Assembly: GCA_007127175.1 (NCBI GenBank) | Contig: SKZX01000224.1 | Location: 1 to 19,256, forward strand | Direction of reading: 5' to 3' | From: Desulfobacterales bacterium | Lineage (GTDB): Bacteria > Desulfobacterota > Desulfobacteria > Desulfobacterales > Desulfosalsimonadaceae | Length of the DNA stretch: 19,256 nucleotides | Shown: positions 7,906 through 14,221 of the stretch, one piece after another | Numbering within the stretch: position 1 is the stretch's first letter | Layout: every line of letters starts with the position of its first letter | Position numbers and translations under genes: made by a program | The notes under the pieces: generated by a model | Told to the model about the DNA's origin: nothing | The model's input: the letters and a program-made list of their open reading frames with translations, nothing else | The model's database searches: none

Positions 7906-7972
7906 TTTTAAAAAAAATCACCGCCGAATATACAGCAACAGGGGTACAGGCAAAGTGCGCAGGGATATTGAC

Positions 7973-8308
7973 ATGGATTATTTTGAGCAGCGCCTCCTGG
8001 ACAGGCTGGAAGAAATTACAGCCGGTCTGGAAGCCGGAAAAAAAGGTGTTGCACCTGTGGAACTTGACCCGTCAAGCATCGGCCGGGTTTCAAGAATGGA
8101 TGCCATGCAGCAGCAGGCAATGGCCCAGGCAGCCGCAAGGCTTGTAAGTGCAGAGAAGGCGCGGATACAAAAAGCCCTTGATCGCATGAAATCGGGCGAC
8201 TTCGGCTATTGCGTCCATTGCGAGGAGGAAATCCCCGAAAAAAGGCTGCAATTCGATCCCAGCGTGTTGTTCTGCATCGCGTGCGCAAGGGCGGCGGAAG
8301 CATCATGA
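7973..8308 (+). CDS. DksA/TraR-family C4 zinc-finger protein
   Basis: Likely cytoplasmic regulator that binds the RNA polymerase secondary channel, by analogy with DksA and TraR. The 111 residues form a helical, coiled-coil-like N-terminal part (about 1-72, rich in Gln, Ala and Arg). A four-Cys zinc finger follows: CVHC (80-83) and CIAC (101-104), framed by the family's SGDFGYC and EEEIPEKRL segments. It is shorter than E. coli DksA (151 residues) and lacks an obvious DxxDxA coiled-coil tip, so its effect on polymerase may differ. A GTG at 7955 is in frame, but ATG 7973 has a better AGGGA site. Its stop overlaps the next ATG (ATGA), coupling it to the small membrane protein. Confidence 0.85.
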   Translation: MDYFEQRLLDRLEEITAGLEAGKKGVAPVELDPSSIGRVSRMDAMQQQAMAQAAARLVSAEKARIQKALDRMKSGDFGYCVHCEEEIPEKRLQFDPSVLFCIACARAAEAS

Positions 8309-8535
8309 AGACCCTCATCCGCATCCCCGTCGGCGTTTCTTTTATCGGGTTGGGCATCGCAGGACTGGTGCTGCCGGTCCTCCAGGGATGGCTGTTTCTT
8401 GCCATCGGTGCACTCGTGCTTTCACCGGACATTAAATTTTTCGCCGCCATTGAAAACCACATCAGCACGCGCTTTCCCAGAATCGGCCGCGCGCTGAAGC
8501 GCTTAAAAAAACGATTCCCCATACTTGAGCCTTAA
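8305..8535 (+). CDS. Small membrane protein, PGPGW-like
   Basis: A 76-residue protein with hydrophobic segments at about 8-25 and 27-43 and a strongly basic C-terminal tail (RFPRIGRALKRLKKRF). The core LVLPVLQGWLFLAIGALVLS resembles the PGPGW transmembrane family, where a Pro-Gly-Pro-Gly-Trp turn joins two helices; here the turn reads PVLQGW, so the assignment is tentative. It overlaps the DksA-like gene by four bases and needs no separate ribosome site. The frame extends upstream to 8209 inside that gene, but the coupled ATG is the better start. It converges on the ZIP gene across a 13-bp gap. Function unknown. Confidence 0.75.
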   Translation: MKTLIRIPVGVSFIGLGIAGLVLPVLQGWLFLAIGALVLSPDIKFFAAIENHISTRFPRIGRALKRLKKRFPILEP

Positions 8536-8548
8536 GGCCCTCACGGCT

Positions 8549-9298
8549 TCATCCACTCAGCACAAAACCCGCCAGAAAACCTCCGAGAATGCCAAAATTG
8601 GCCATGTGACTGTGATACCCGTGGGATTGGGGGATCAATTCGTCACTGGCAATGTACACCATTGCACCGGCCGCCAGGGCCATTCCGGCCGCAACGAAAG
8701 CATCCGAAATACCAAAAGCGATCAACCCGATCAATGCCCCCACAGGGGTCATCATTCCGGCAAGAAGGGTCAGCAGCAGGACTTTTGCGCTGCTTAACCC
8801 GCCGGCCCTGAGGGGCCCGGCGGTGGCCATGCCTTCGGGGATGTTGTGCAGGCCGATGGCGACGGCAATGTAAAAACCCAGCTCCGGGCTTGATTCCAAC
8901 CCGGCCCCGATGGCCAGACCTTCGGGAACGTTGTGAAGGGCCATCCCCAGAAAAACAAGGTACCCCGTCCGAAGCGCCTTTCTGTCGCTGTTTTCGGCTT
9001 CACCTGCACTTCTTGCAGGGCCGTCCAGGTCGCCCGACATGTGTGCATGGGGTATGATCAGATCCAGGACATACATCATGGCCGCCCCTACCAGAAAACC
9101 CGCTGCAGCATGCCAGATCGATCCCATTTCGATGGCTTCGGGAATCAGGTCAAAGGCGGAAATCGCCAGCATGACCCCGGCGGCAAACCCCAGAATCAGT
9201 GAAAGAAGGCTTTTCCCGGGCCGGCCGAAGCACAAAACGATCAGGGCGCCAAGGGCCATGGAGATGCCGGCGAAAAAACTGTAGACAAGACCTTCCAT
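8549..9298 (-). CDS. ZIP-family divalent metal transporter
   Basis: Inner-membrane importer-type transporter for zinc or related divalent metals, 249 residues with about eight TM helices, the size of bacterial ZupT/GufA-like proteins. The two signature metal-site helices are plain: HNVPEG (122-127, TM4) and HNIPEG (151-156, TM5). The loop between TM3 and TM4 (about 83-110) holds only HAHMSGD, less His-rich than in many ZIPs. ATG 9298 has an excellent AGGAGG site. No Zur or Fur box is evident upstream. It is read toward the DksA-like/PGPGW pair. Metal specificity cannot be told from sequence. Confidence 0.92.
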   Translation of the reverse strand: MEGLVYSFFAGISMALGALIVLCFGRPGKSLLSLILGFAAGVMLAISAFDLIPEAIEMGSIWHAAAGFLVGAAMMYVLDLIIPHAHMSGDLDGPARSAGEAENSDRKALRTGYLVFLGMALHNVPEGLAIGAGLESSPELGFYIAVAIGLHNIPEGMATAGPLRAGGLSSAKVLLLTLLAGMMTPVGALIGLIAFGISDAFVAAGMALAAGAMVYIASDELIPQSHGYHSHMANFGILGGFLAGFVLSG

Positions 9299-9354
9299 GC
9301 TGCCTCCTGCAAAATTATGACGCTTGAGTCATTGCGTTGCTGACAACTGGAAAA

Positions 9355-9383
9355 GAAATAACACTCCGCTATTTCCTTGTCAA
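9355..9383 (-). promoter_or_regulatory. Candidate sigma-70-type promoter for the ZIP gene
   Basis: On the minus strand a perfect TTGACA (9383-9378) is followed 17 bp later by TATTTC (9360-9355), giving a leader of about 50 nt before ATG 9298. The -35 box is strong and the -10 box weak. Confidence 0.45.
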
Positions 9384-9430
9384 TTGAGCCGTTGATTACG
9401 CGACGATTCCCGGTGAAAGGCTGAATGAAT

Positions 9431-9652
9431 GCCCCGGAGGGGTATTGGCGTATAGCCGGTGTTAATAGCCCCGGAGGGGCATCGGCCTATAGCCGGTGGT
9501 TTCAACCACCGGTTTGGCATTATTGATCTTTGTCCACGGAGTCCTGAAGGGACGACATTATTGTATGCCGTCCCTTCAGGACTCCGTTCATTTATTTTGC
9601 GCCGTACCGGTGGTTGAAACCACCGGCTATATTCCATATCCCCTCCGGGGAT
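9431..9652. repeat. Composite palindromic element, copy 2, with an extra half-unit
   Basis: The complete element (9468-9652, 185 bp) has the same plan as copy 1: GCCCCGGAGGGGC (9468-9480), a GCCGGTGGTT/AACCACCGG hairpin, a central 23-nt stem (9536-9558 with 9565-9587, one mismatch), the mirrored hairpin, and a right end reading CCCCTCCGGGGAT. Left of it (9431-9461) is a second partial unit, GCCCCGGAGGGG to CCGGTG, a duplicated and truncated outer arm. Stem sequences match copy 1 while linkers differ. Sequence marks near the central loop suggest it is inverted relative to copy 1. Confidence 0.93.
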
Positions 9653-9698
9653 GGCCGGTGCGGCCGGCACATGGCAGGCGATCTTATGTGAACAGGCG

Positions 9699-9734
9699 GA
9701 TTCCGTCTGCGATTCTGTCTCCGATTCTGTTTTG
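9699..9734 (+). repeat. Three imperfect 12-bp tandem repeats
   Basis: GATTCCGTCTGC, GATTCTGTCTCC and GATTCTGTTTTG lie head to tail. The last one runs into the -35 box of the trmO promoter candidate (9732-9737), so copy-number change could alter promoter spacing or regulator access. Three units only, so chance is not excluded. Confidence 0.6.
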
Positions 9735-9760
9735 AACACATGCCATAAAAATGCTATATT
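9732..9760 (+). promoter_or_regulatory. Candidate promoter for trmO
   Basis: TTGAAC (9732-9737), a 17-bp spacer, then TATATT (9755-9760) with an extended -10 TG at 9752-9753. Expected leader about 68 nt to GTG 9835. This is one of the best sigma-70-type promoter matches in the window. Confidence 0.55.
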
Positions 9761-9834
9761 GAGGCTTCACCGGCAGGAAAGACGGAATCGTCACAACTAT
9801 TGATGCCACCGCGTAATCAAGCAATGGAGATATA

Positions 9835-10302
9835 GTGGAACCCATCGGGATTATCCGTACACCGTTTACTCGCATCGATAACATGCCGATCCAGCCCAAA
9901 GGGGCGGCCGACGTCATTGGGAAGGTGCACGTTTATGAACAGTACGCCGAAGGCCTGAAAGACCTGGAGGGGTTCAGCCACATATACCTCATTTACCTGT
10001 TTCACCGGGCGGAAAAAACCCGCCTGTCCGTCGTCCCCTTCATGGATACAGTGTCGCGGGGTGTGTTTGCGACCCGCTCCCCCCTTCGTCCGAACCATAT
10101 CGGGCTTTCCATCGTCGAACTCGCCGGTATCGACAACCATGTTTTGACCGTTCAAGGCATTGACGTGCTCGACCAGACGCCCCTGCTGGATATCAAGCCC
10201 TACATCGCGGCTTTCGACGCGGTAGGGAATAGCACATCGGGCTGGATGCGGGCAAAGGCCGAAGAAGTCGCTGAAAAAAGATCCGACGAGCGTTTCAGAT
10301 AG
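9835..10302 (+). CDS. trmO: TrmO-type tRNA methyltransferase (TsaA/YaeB family)
   Basis: Predicted SAM-dependent enzyme that N6-methylates t6A37 of certain tRNAs, the role known for E. coli TrmO (YaeB). The 155 residues cover the conserved beta-barrel domain: MEPIGIIRTPF at the start, the SAM-site motif RSPLRPNHIGLS (about 82-93), and DIKPYIAAFD (about 119-128). E. coli TrmO is longer (about 235 residues) with a C-terminal extension absent here, as in many short homologues. The start is GTG 9835 with a GGAG site seven bases upstream; no in-frame ATG suits. Some TsaA-family proteins act on other substrates, so tRNA specificity is inferred. Confidence 0.88.
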   Translation: MEPIGIIRTPFTRIDNMPIQPKGAADVIGKVHVYEQYAEGLKDLEGFSHIYLIYLFHRAEKTRLSVVPFMDTVSRGVFATRSPLRPNHIGLSIVELAGIDNHVLTVQGIDVLDQTPLLDIKPYIAAFDAVGNSTSGWMRAKAEEVAEKRSDERFR

Positions 10303-10318
10303 CCCTCGCAGGTTGGGG

Positions 10319-10346
10319 TTGACAGCACCGGTCCATCCGGCATATT
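10319..10346 (+). promoter_or_regulatory. Candidate promoter for tyrA
   Basis: A perfect TTGACA (10319-10324), a 16-bp spacer and CATATT (10341-10346) lie in the 126-bp gap between trmO and tyrA. The expected leader is about 75 nt. No leader peptide or attenuator hairpin for aromatic amino-acid control is evident. Confidence 0.45.
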
Positions 10347-10428
10347 TCTGTTCGGACCGCCATATTTCTTTCCGCGCTGTTGGACCTTCTGCGCGGCGTT
10401 CCATTCATTTATCGCAGGATTGACGATT

Positions 10429-11568
10429 ATGCCTGAAAACAGGGATGACATGCAGCAGCTTGATGGTTACCGGGAAAAAATCGATGAAATCGACCACCGG
10501 ATACTGGAACTGCTTGCCGGGCGCCAGAAACAGGTCGACCGGATCGTGGCCGTCAAAAAGAAGCACAAGCTCCCCGTTTATCACCCGGCCCGCGAGGAAG
10601 ACATGATTTCCGCGCGGCGAAGCCATGCTTCGGCCGCCGGCCTGGACCCCGATTTCGTGGAAGAGCTCTACAGAATCATCATGCGGCGCTCCCGGATCGA
10701 GCAGTCCGGGAAAATGGCCCGCAAAGGCGTGCGCCCCGGTGCTGCCGTGCTCATTGTCGGCGGCCGTGGTGAAATGGGCCGCTACTTTGGGTCGTGTTTT
10801 TCCGATGCCGGCTACCAACTGCGAATCCTCGACAAAAACGACTGGCCCAGGGCAAAACAACTTTGCGAGGGCGTCGATCTCGCCGTCATCTCGGTCCCCA
10901 TCGACGTTACGGTTCAAGCCATTTTCGATATCGCCCCGCACCTCCCGGAAACCGCCGTCCTGGCGGATATCACCAGCATCAAGCAGGCGCCGGTGGCGGC
11001 CATGCTCAAGGCCCACAGGGGGCCGGTTCTGGGGCTTCACCCCCTTTTCGGCCCGACAACGTCCACCCTGGACAAGCAGATCATCGCGGCCACGCCCGGG
11101 CGCGACGAAGCGGCCTGCCGGTGGGTCATCGACCAGTTCACGGCCTGGGGAAGCATCATTGTCACCGCCACCCCCGAAGAGCATGACGATATCATGTCCA
11201 TCGTCCAGAGCCTCCGCCATTTTGCCACGTTTGCCGTCGGCCGGTTCATGGCCAAAACCCGGGTGCCCGTCAAACGGACCCTGGAGTTTTCCAGCCCCAT
11301 ATACCGGCTCGAAATGGGCATGGTGGGACGGCTCTTCGCCCAGGACCCCGCCCTGTATGCGGAAATCATTTTTGCATCGGACCGACGCCGGAATCTCCTG
11401 AAAGACTATATCGAAAGCATCCGGGAGACCCTGGAGATGGTGGAAAAGGGGGACAGGAAGCAATTCATCGAAGAGTTTAAGAAAGTCTCCCAATGGTTCG
11501 GCCCCTTCGGGGAGCAGGCCATCCGGGAAAGCTCCTTTCTCATTGACAAGCTTATTGAACGGTTCTGA
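10429..11568 (+). CDS. tyrA: Bifunctional chorismate mutase / prephenate dehydrogenase (T-protein)
   Basis: Two steps of tyrosine synthesis in one chain: chorismate to prephenate, then NAD-dependent oxidative decarboxylation to 4-hydroxyphenylpyruvate. Residues about 10-92 are an AroQ-type chorismate mutase (YREKIDEIDHRILELLAGR, then the PVYHPAREEDMI helix). The dehydrogenase follows, with the dinucleotide motif VLIVGGRGEMGR (107-118), catalytic His204 in LGLHPLFGP, and the C-terminal SSPIYRLEMGMVGRLFAQDP segment, which closely follows E. coli TyrA from memory. The 379 residues match the 373 of the E. coli protein. A TTG at 10420 is in frame, but ATG 10429 has a better-spaced AGGA site. Its stop is 4 bp from the convergent CDF gene. 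Confidence 0.95.
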   Translation: MPENRDDMQQLDGYREKIDEIDHRILELLAGRQKQVDRIVAVKKKHKLPVYHPAREEDMISARRSHASAAGLDPDFVEELYRIIMRRSRIEQSGKMARKGVRPGAAVLIVGGRGEMGRYFGSCFSDAGYQLRILDKNDWPRAKQLCEGVDLAVISVPIDVTVQAIFDIAPHLPETAVLADITSIKQAPVAAMLKAHRGPVLGLHPLFGPTTSTLDKQIIAATPGRDEAACRWVIDQFTAWGSIIVTATPEEHDDIMSIVQSLRHFATFAVGRFMAKTRVPVKRTLEFSSPIYRLEMGMVGRLFAQDPALYAEIIFASDRRRNLLKDYIESIRETLEMVEKGDRKQFIEEFKKVSQWFGPFGEQAIRESSFLIDKLIERF

Positions 11569-11572
11569 CACC

Positions 11573-12469
11573 CTACAGGCAGGCGTCCTCCGGGCTGACG
11601 GCTTCCATCGGCTCGATATGGACGACGACATCCAGGACCCGGGGCCCTTTTTCCATAATCCGTTTTTTCGCGTCTTCCGCCACCCGGTGCCCTTCAAATA
11701 CGCTCATACTGCCGTCTACCGCAAGGTGCAGGTCTACCTGAAGATGGTTGCCCGCGTAGCGGGTTCGGATATTGTAGGCATGCCGGACATTTTCATCCGT
11801 CATTGCGATATCCCGTATTTTTTCACAGGTTTCACGAGGGGCGCCTTCATCCACCAATTCCTTGAAACCGTTTATGACAATCCGCGCCGATGCCCAGAAA
11901 ACAAGGGCGGCCACGAATATCGCCGCAAACTGGTCGAGCATGTAAAGGGGTGGATATACAATCGCCACGGCCACGGCGATCAGTACGGGAATGGAACTCA
12001 AGGCATCCAACCGGTGATGCCAGGCATTGGCGGCAAGGGATACGCTGTGGACCTTTTTTCCGACACGCCGGGTCCACCGATAGAGCCCTTCCTTCATGAT
12101 AATGGACACCACTGCGGCGGCCAGTGCGATCATTCCCGGCGCGTTGACCTGCCGGCCCCGGATATCCGAGACCGCCTGCCAGGCAATGAAAAACGCCGCA
12201 GCAAACAGAAAAAGACCGATAAATATGGAAACCGTGGTCTCGATGCGCCGGTGACCGTAAGGATGCTGATCATCCGCGGGCTTGGCCCAGAAATAGGACC
12301 CTGCAATAACGGCGATATCCGTCACCGTATCCGTCAAGCTGTGGAGACCGTCCGCGACAACCGCATGGCTGTTCCCTGTTATACCGGCGGCCACCTTGAA
12401 AACCGACAGGCCGATATTGACACAAAACCCCCACCATGTCACGCGACGGACCGAACGTTCGGGAGCCAT
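11573..12469 (-). CDS. Cation diffusion facilitator (CDF) family metal exporter
   Basis: Inner-membrane antiporter-type efflux protein for Zn, Co, Fe or related metals, 298 residues. Six TM helices lead into a cytoplasmic C-terminal domain (about 205-298). The TM2 and TM5 metal-site motifs are intact: ADGLHSLTD with Asp40, His43 and Asp47, and AWHHRLDALSS with His151 and Asp155. HPYGHRRIET (69-78) is the usual conserved loop. ATG 12469 lies 5 bp after the tautomerase stop and has only a weak ribosome site, so translation is probably coupled to the gene before it. Metal preference is not clear. It exports metal, while the ZIP protein at 8549-9298 probably imports it. Confidence 0.92.
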   Translation of the reverse strand: MAPERSVRRVTWWGFCVNIGLSVFKVAAGITGNSHAVVADGLHSLTDTVTDIAVIAGSYFWAKPADDQHPYGHRRIETTVSIFIGLFLFAAAFFIAWQAVSDIRGRQVNAPGMIALAAAVVSIIMKEGLYRWTRRVGKKVHSVSLAANAWHHRLDALSSIPVLIAVAVAIVYPPLYMLDQFAAIFVAALVFWASARIVINGFKELVDEGAPRETCEKIRDIAMTDENVRHAYNIRTRYAGNHLQVDLHLAVDGSMSVFEGHRVAEDAKKRIMEKGPRVLDVVVHIEPMEAVSPEDACL

Positions 12470-12474
12470 CTGGA

Positions 12475-12711
12475 TCAGCCGCCGAACGGGTTGTAACCGG
12501 GCTGTTTATAGAGCGTGTCTTTTTTTTCGAGTATATCAGGCTTGTAAACGGTTTCAGCCCATTCCTCACGGGGGATCTCCTCGATCCCGACGGATATGGT
12601 TTTCTCCTCGCACCCTGCGATCTCCATGACATCTTTAACGATCTGGTCGCACAGCGCCTGTTTCTGAACCGCCGTTCGCCCCGGATACATCTTGATGATC
12701 ACATGCGGCAT
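12475..12711 (-). CDS. 4-oxalocrotonate tautomerase superfamily protein, PptA-like
   Basis: Small 78-residue enzyme of the tautomerase fold. After removal of Met the chain begins PHVIIKMYPG, placing the catalytic amino-terminal Pro1. The tail KQPGYNPFGG resembles the KPGYSM tail of E. coli PptA (YdcE), and the length fits that subgroup. The open frame extends to 12750, but only ATG 12711 exposes the proline, and it has a strong AGGAGG site. Its physiological substrate is unknown. It sits between the 66-residue orphan and the CDF gene in a tight minus-strand run. Confidence 0.88.
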   Translation of the reverse strand: MPHVIIKMYPGRTAVQKQALCDQIVKDVMEIAGCEEKTISVGIEEIPREEWAETVYKPDILEKKDTLYKQPGYNPFGG

Positions 12712-12768
12712 ATTGGCCTCCTGATCAGCCGGAAAGACCTTCACGCGCATCCTCCCGGTGGTTTATAA

Positions 12769-12969
12769 TCACTGTTGTTTTTTGTTTCCGTCCCGTCTTT
12801 TGTCACGGACACGTGCAAGCCATTGCGCCTGTTCCTGCTGGTATTCCGCCTCGGTCTGGTTCCAGCGGGAATAATCCGCTTCCCGCAGGTCCGGTTTTCC
12901 GGGATTCAGCTTTCGGATCAGCGCGACAAGTTTTTCAATGCTGATTTTGCCCTGCTCTTTGTTGTCCAT
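12769..12969 (-). CDS. Hypothetical small charged protein (66 residues)
   Basis: I do not recognise a family. The protein is soluble and highly charged, with no TM segment, signal or Cys. An N-terminal helix-like part (IEKLVALIRKLNPGKPDL, about 11-28) is followed by a Gln/Glu-rich, Trp-containing middle (SRWNQTEAEYQQEQAQWLARV) and a basic tail (RDKRRDGNKKQQ). ATG 12969 has an AAGGTGG site; an in-frame GTG at 12978 is possible but poorer. It lies 35 bp after nadE and 57 bp before the tautomerase on the same strand, so co-transcription is likely. A role linked to NAD synthesis or RNA binding would be a guess. Confidence 0.7.
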   Translation of the reverse strand: MDNKEQGKISIEKLVALIRKLNPGKPDLREADYSRWNQTEAEYQQEQAQWLARVRDKRRDGNKKQQ

Positions 12970-13004
12970 AACCGCCACCTTGCTCTTGATGCAGGGTCAT
13001 TGCG

Positions 13005-13787
13005 TCAACGCCTCAGGTGGCCCGGAATTACCGCAACCGGGATCGGCTCCACCTTATGTTTATTGACCCGGTTGAGCCTGCGGTAGATCCCCAGCACCGC
13101 CTGCCGGCGCGCGGTCAACCCATTTTCAACGCCGCCGGACGCCTCATGGGCCATGGCCCACTCCAATTCATCATAGGTGGCGCCGATCTGCTGTTCATCA
13201 CTCCGGTTGTCCGCCCACAGGCCGTCCGTGGGGACCGCCTCGGCAATTTCAGACAGAATGCCCAACTCACGCGCAAGAAGACGGACCTCGGATTTCAGCA
13301 GGTCGGCGATGGGTGCAATGTCCACGCCGCCGTCACCATACTTGGTAAAGAACCCCACGCCGTAGTCCTCAACCTTGTTGCCGGTGCCTGCCACCAGAAG
13401 CCCGTGGTGTCCGGCAAATGCATACAGCGCGGCCATGCGGATGCGCGACCGGGTGTTTGCCATGACAAGCCCGTCCTGCACCTCTTCCGGCAGCACTTCC
13501 TGAAAACGGTCAAATACCGGGGACAGATCCACGGTATGCGCCTTGACTGCGGGAAAACGATCCAGGAGCCAATCGATATGGCGGTCGGCAAGTGTTTTCT
13601 GATCCGAGGTTTGATGAATGGGGAGGTTCAGAACAACCGCGGTCTTTCCGGTTTTTGCGCACAGGGTGGACGTCACGGCCGAATCCACGCCCCCGGATAC
13701 GCCGATAACAAAACCGTTCAACCCGGCCGCATCACAATAATCGGTGAGCCATTGGACGATATAGTCAACGACTGCCTTTGTTTTCAT
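13005..13787 (-). CDS. nadE: NAD+ synthase, ammonia-type (NadE)
   Basis: Final step of NAD synthesis: ATP-dependent amidation of deamido-NAD. The 260 residues contain only the synthase domain, with no N-terminal glutaminase, so free ammonia (or an outside amidotransferase) is the donor. The ATP-pyrophosphatase loop SGGVDS is at 31-36. The NaAD-site segment GTGNKVEDYGVGFFTKYGDG is present, as is DGLWADNRSDEQQIGATYDE near the C-terminus. ATG 13787 has a GAGGAG site. It is the first gene of the minus-strand run nadE, small orphan, tautomerase, CDF exporter. Confidence 0.95.
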   Translation of the reverse strand: MKTKAVVDYIVQWLTDYCDAAGLNGFVIGVSGGVDSAVTSTLCAKTGKTAVVLNLPIHQTSDQKTLADRHIDWLLDRFPAVKAHTVDLSPVFDRFQEVLPEEVQDGLVMANTRSRIRMAALYAFAGHHGLLVAGTGNKVEDYGVGFFTKYGDGGVDIAPIADLLKSEVRLLARELGILSEIAEAVPTDGLWADNRSDEQQIGATYDELEWAMAHEASGGVENGLTARRQAVLGIYRRLNRVNKHKVEPIPVAVIPGHLRR

Positions 13788-13872
13788 TTAAAACTCCTCG
13801 TTTTCAGGCTGCGGAACAAGGCTGCAATGCATCCGCCCGCCAGTTTCCGCCTTCAGCATCACCCATATCTAA

Positions 13873-13905
13873 AGTATTTTACAATACTGCAGCAATATAC
13901 CGCAA
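13873..13905 (-). promoter_or_regulatory. Candidate nadE promoter with overlapping palindrome
   Basis: On the minus strand TTGCGG (13905-13900) is followed 18 bp later by TAAAAT (13881-13876). The -10 box lies inside a perfect palindrome AGTATT-N4-AATACT (13873-13888). The overlap would suit a repressor site, but the regulator is not known. The leader would be about 80 nt. Confidence 0.4.
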
Positions 13906-14063
13906 GCTTTTCATGTGAAGCGGCAGCAAAGCGGTTGTCAATCGGTGCCCCGATGGGAGGGCCCCCCCACAAACCACAGACCGGAAAACAGGCTCAGACG
14001 TCAAGGATTTCTTTTTTTTAAGCATGTGTTCAGGAATGCGCCGCAAACGAACCGACATAATAG

Positions 14064-14077
14064 AACGATCGCTCGTT
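14064..14077. promoter_or_regulatory. Possible TetR-type operator upstream of the hydrolase gene
   Basis: AACGATCGCTCGTT matches its own reverse complement at 12 of 14 positions and resembles the AACGA-centre-TCGTT operators of many TetR-family regulators. A weak promoter-like pair, TTGCAC (14083-14088) and TATTTA 18 bp on, lies just downstream. No regulator gene is nearby. Confidence 0.3.
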
Positions 14078-14221
14078 TTTAGTTGCACCGAAGGAATTGA
14101 TAGTGATATTTATCTTCCTATCTGATGGACTGGAAAAGAAAGCAAACGGAAACCCATCATCAACCCTTTGGGCCTGGAAAGATCAGAACCCATCTCACAA
14201 TATTGAGGAGGAACAATTCAC

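Larger units (their letters stand above)
7410..7972. other. Intergenic region downstream of nrfA
   Basis: 563 bp with no convincing gene. It holds the first composite palindrome (7553-7742), short inverted repeats (CCGGTT-TTC-AACCGG at 7809-7823), a weak terminator-like hairpin (7829-7848) and an AT-rich promoter-like tract (7850-7920). Open frames here run through the palindrome and have no plausible starts. Confidence 0.7.
9299..9834. other. Intergenic region between the ZIP and trmO genes
   Basis: 536 bp between divergent genes, with no convincing coding sequence. It contains a minus-strand promoter candidate for the ZIP gene, the second composite palindrome with an extra half-unit (9431-9652), three imperfect 12-bp tandem repeats (9699-9734), and a plus-strand promoter candidate for trmO. 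Confidence 0.7.
13788..14221. other. Divergent intergenic region between nadE and the hydrolase gene
   Basis: 434 bp with no convincing gene; the short frames here lack ribosome sites and family features. It holds a 16-bp palindrome overlapping a nadE promoter candidate (13873-13888) and a TetR-like imperfect palindrome (14064-14077) on the hydrolase side. A run of eight T near 14012-14019 has no stem before it. Confidence 0.65.

Noticed and set aside
10405..11697. 430-codon minus-strand open frame
   Set aside because: Opposite tyrA, low complexity, no family match.
11543..12496. 317-codon plus-strand open frame
   Set aside because: Opposite the CDF exporter, whose metal motifs fix the minus-strand frame.
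13017..14021. 334-codon plus-strand open frame
   Set aside because: Antisense to nadE and its upstream region; no domain.
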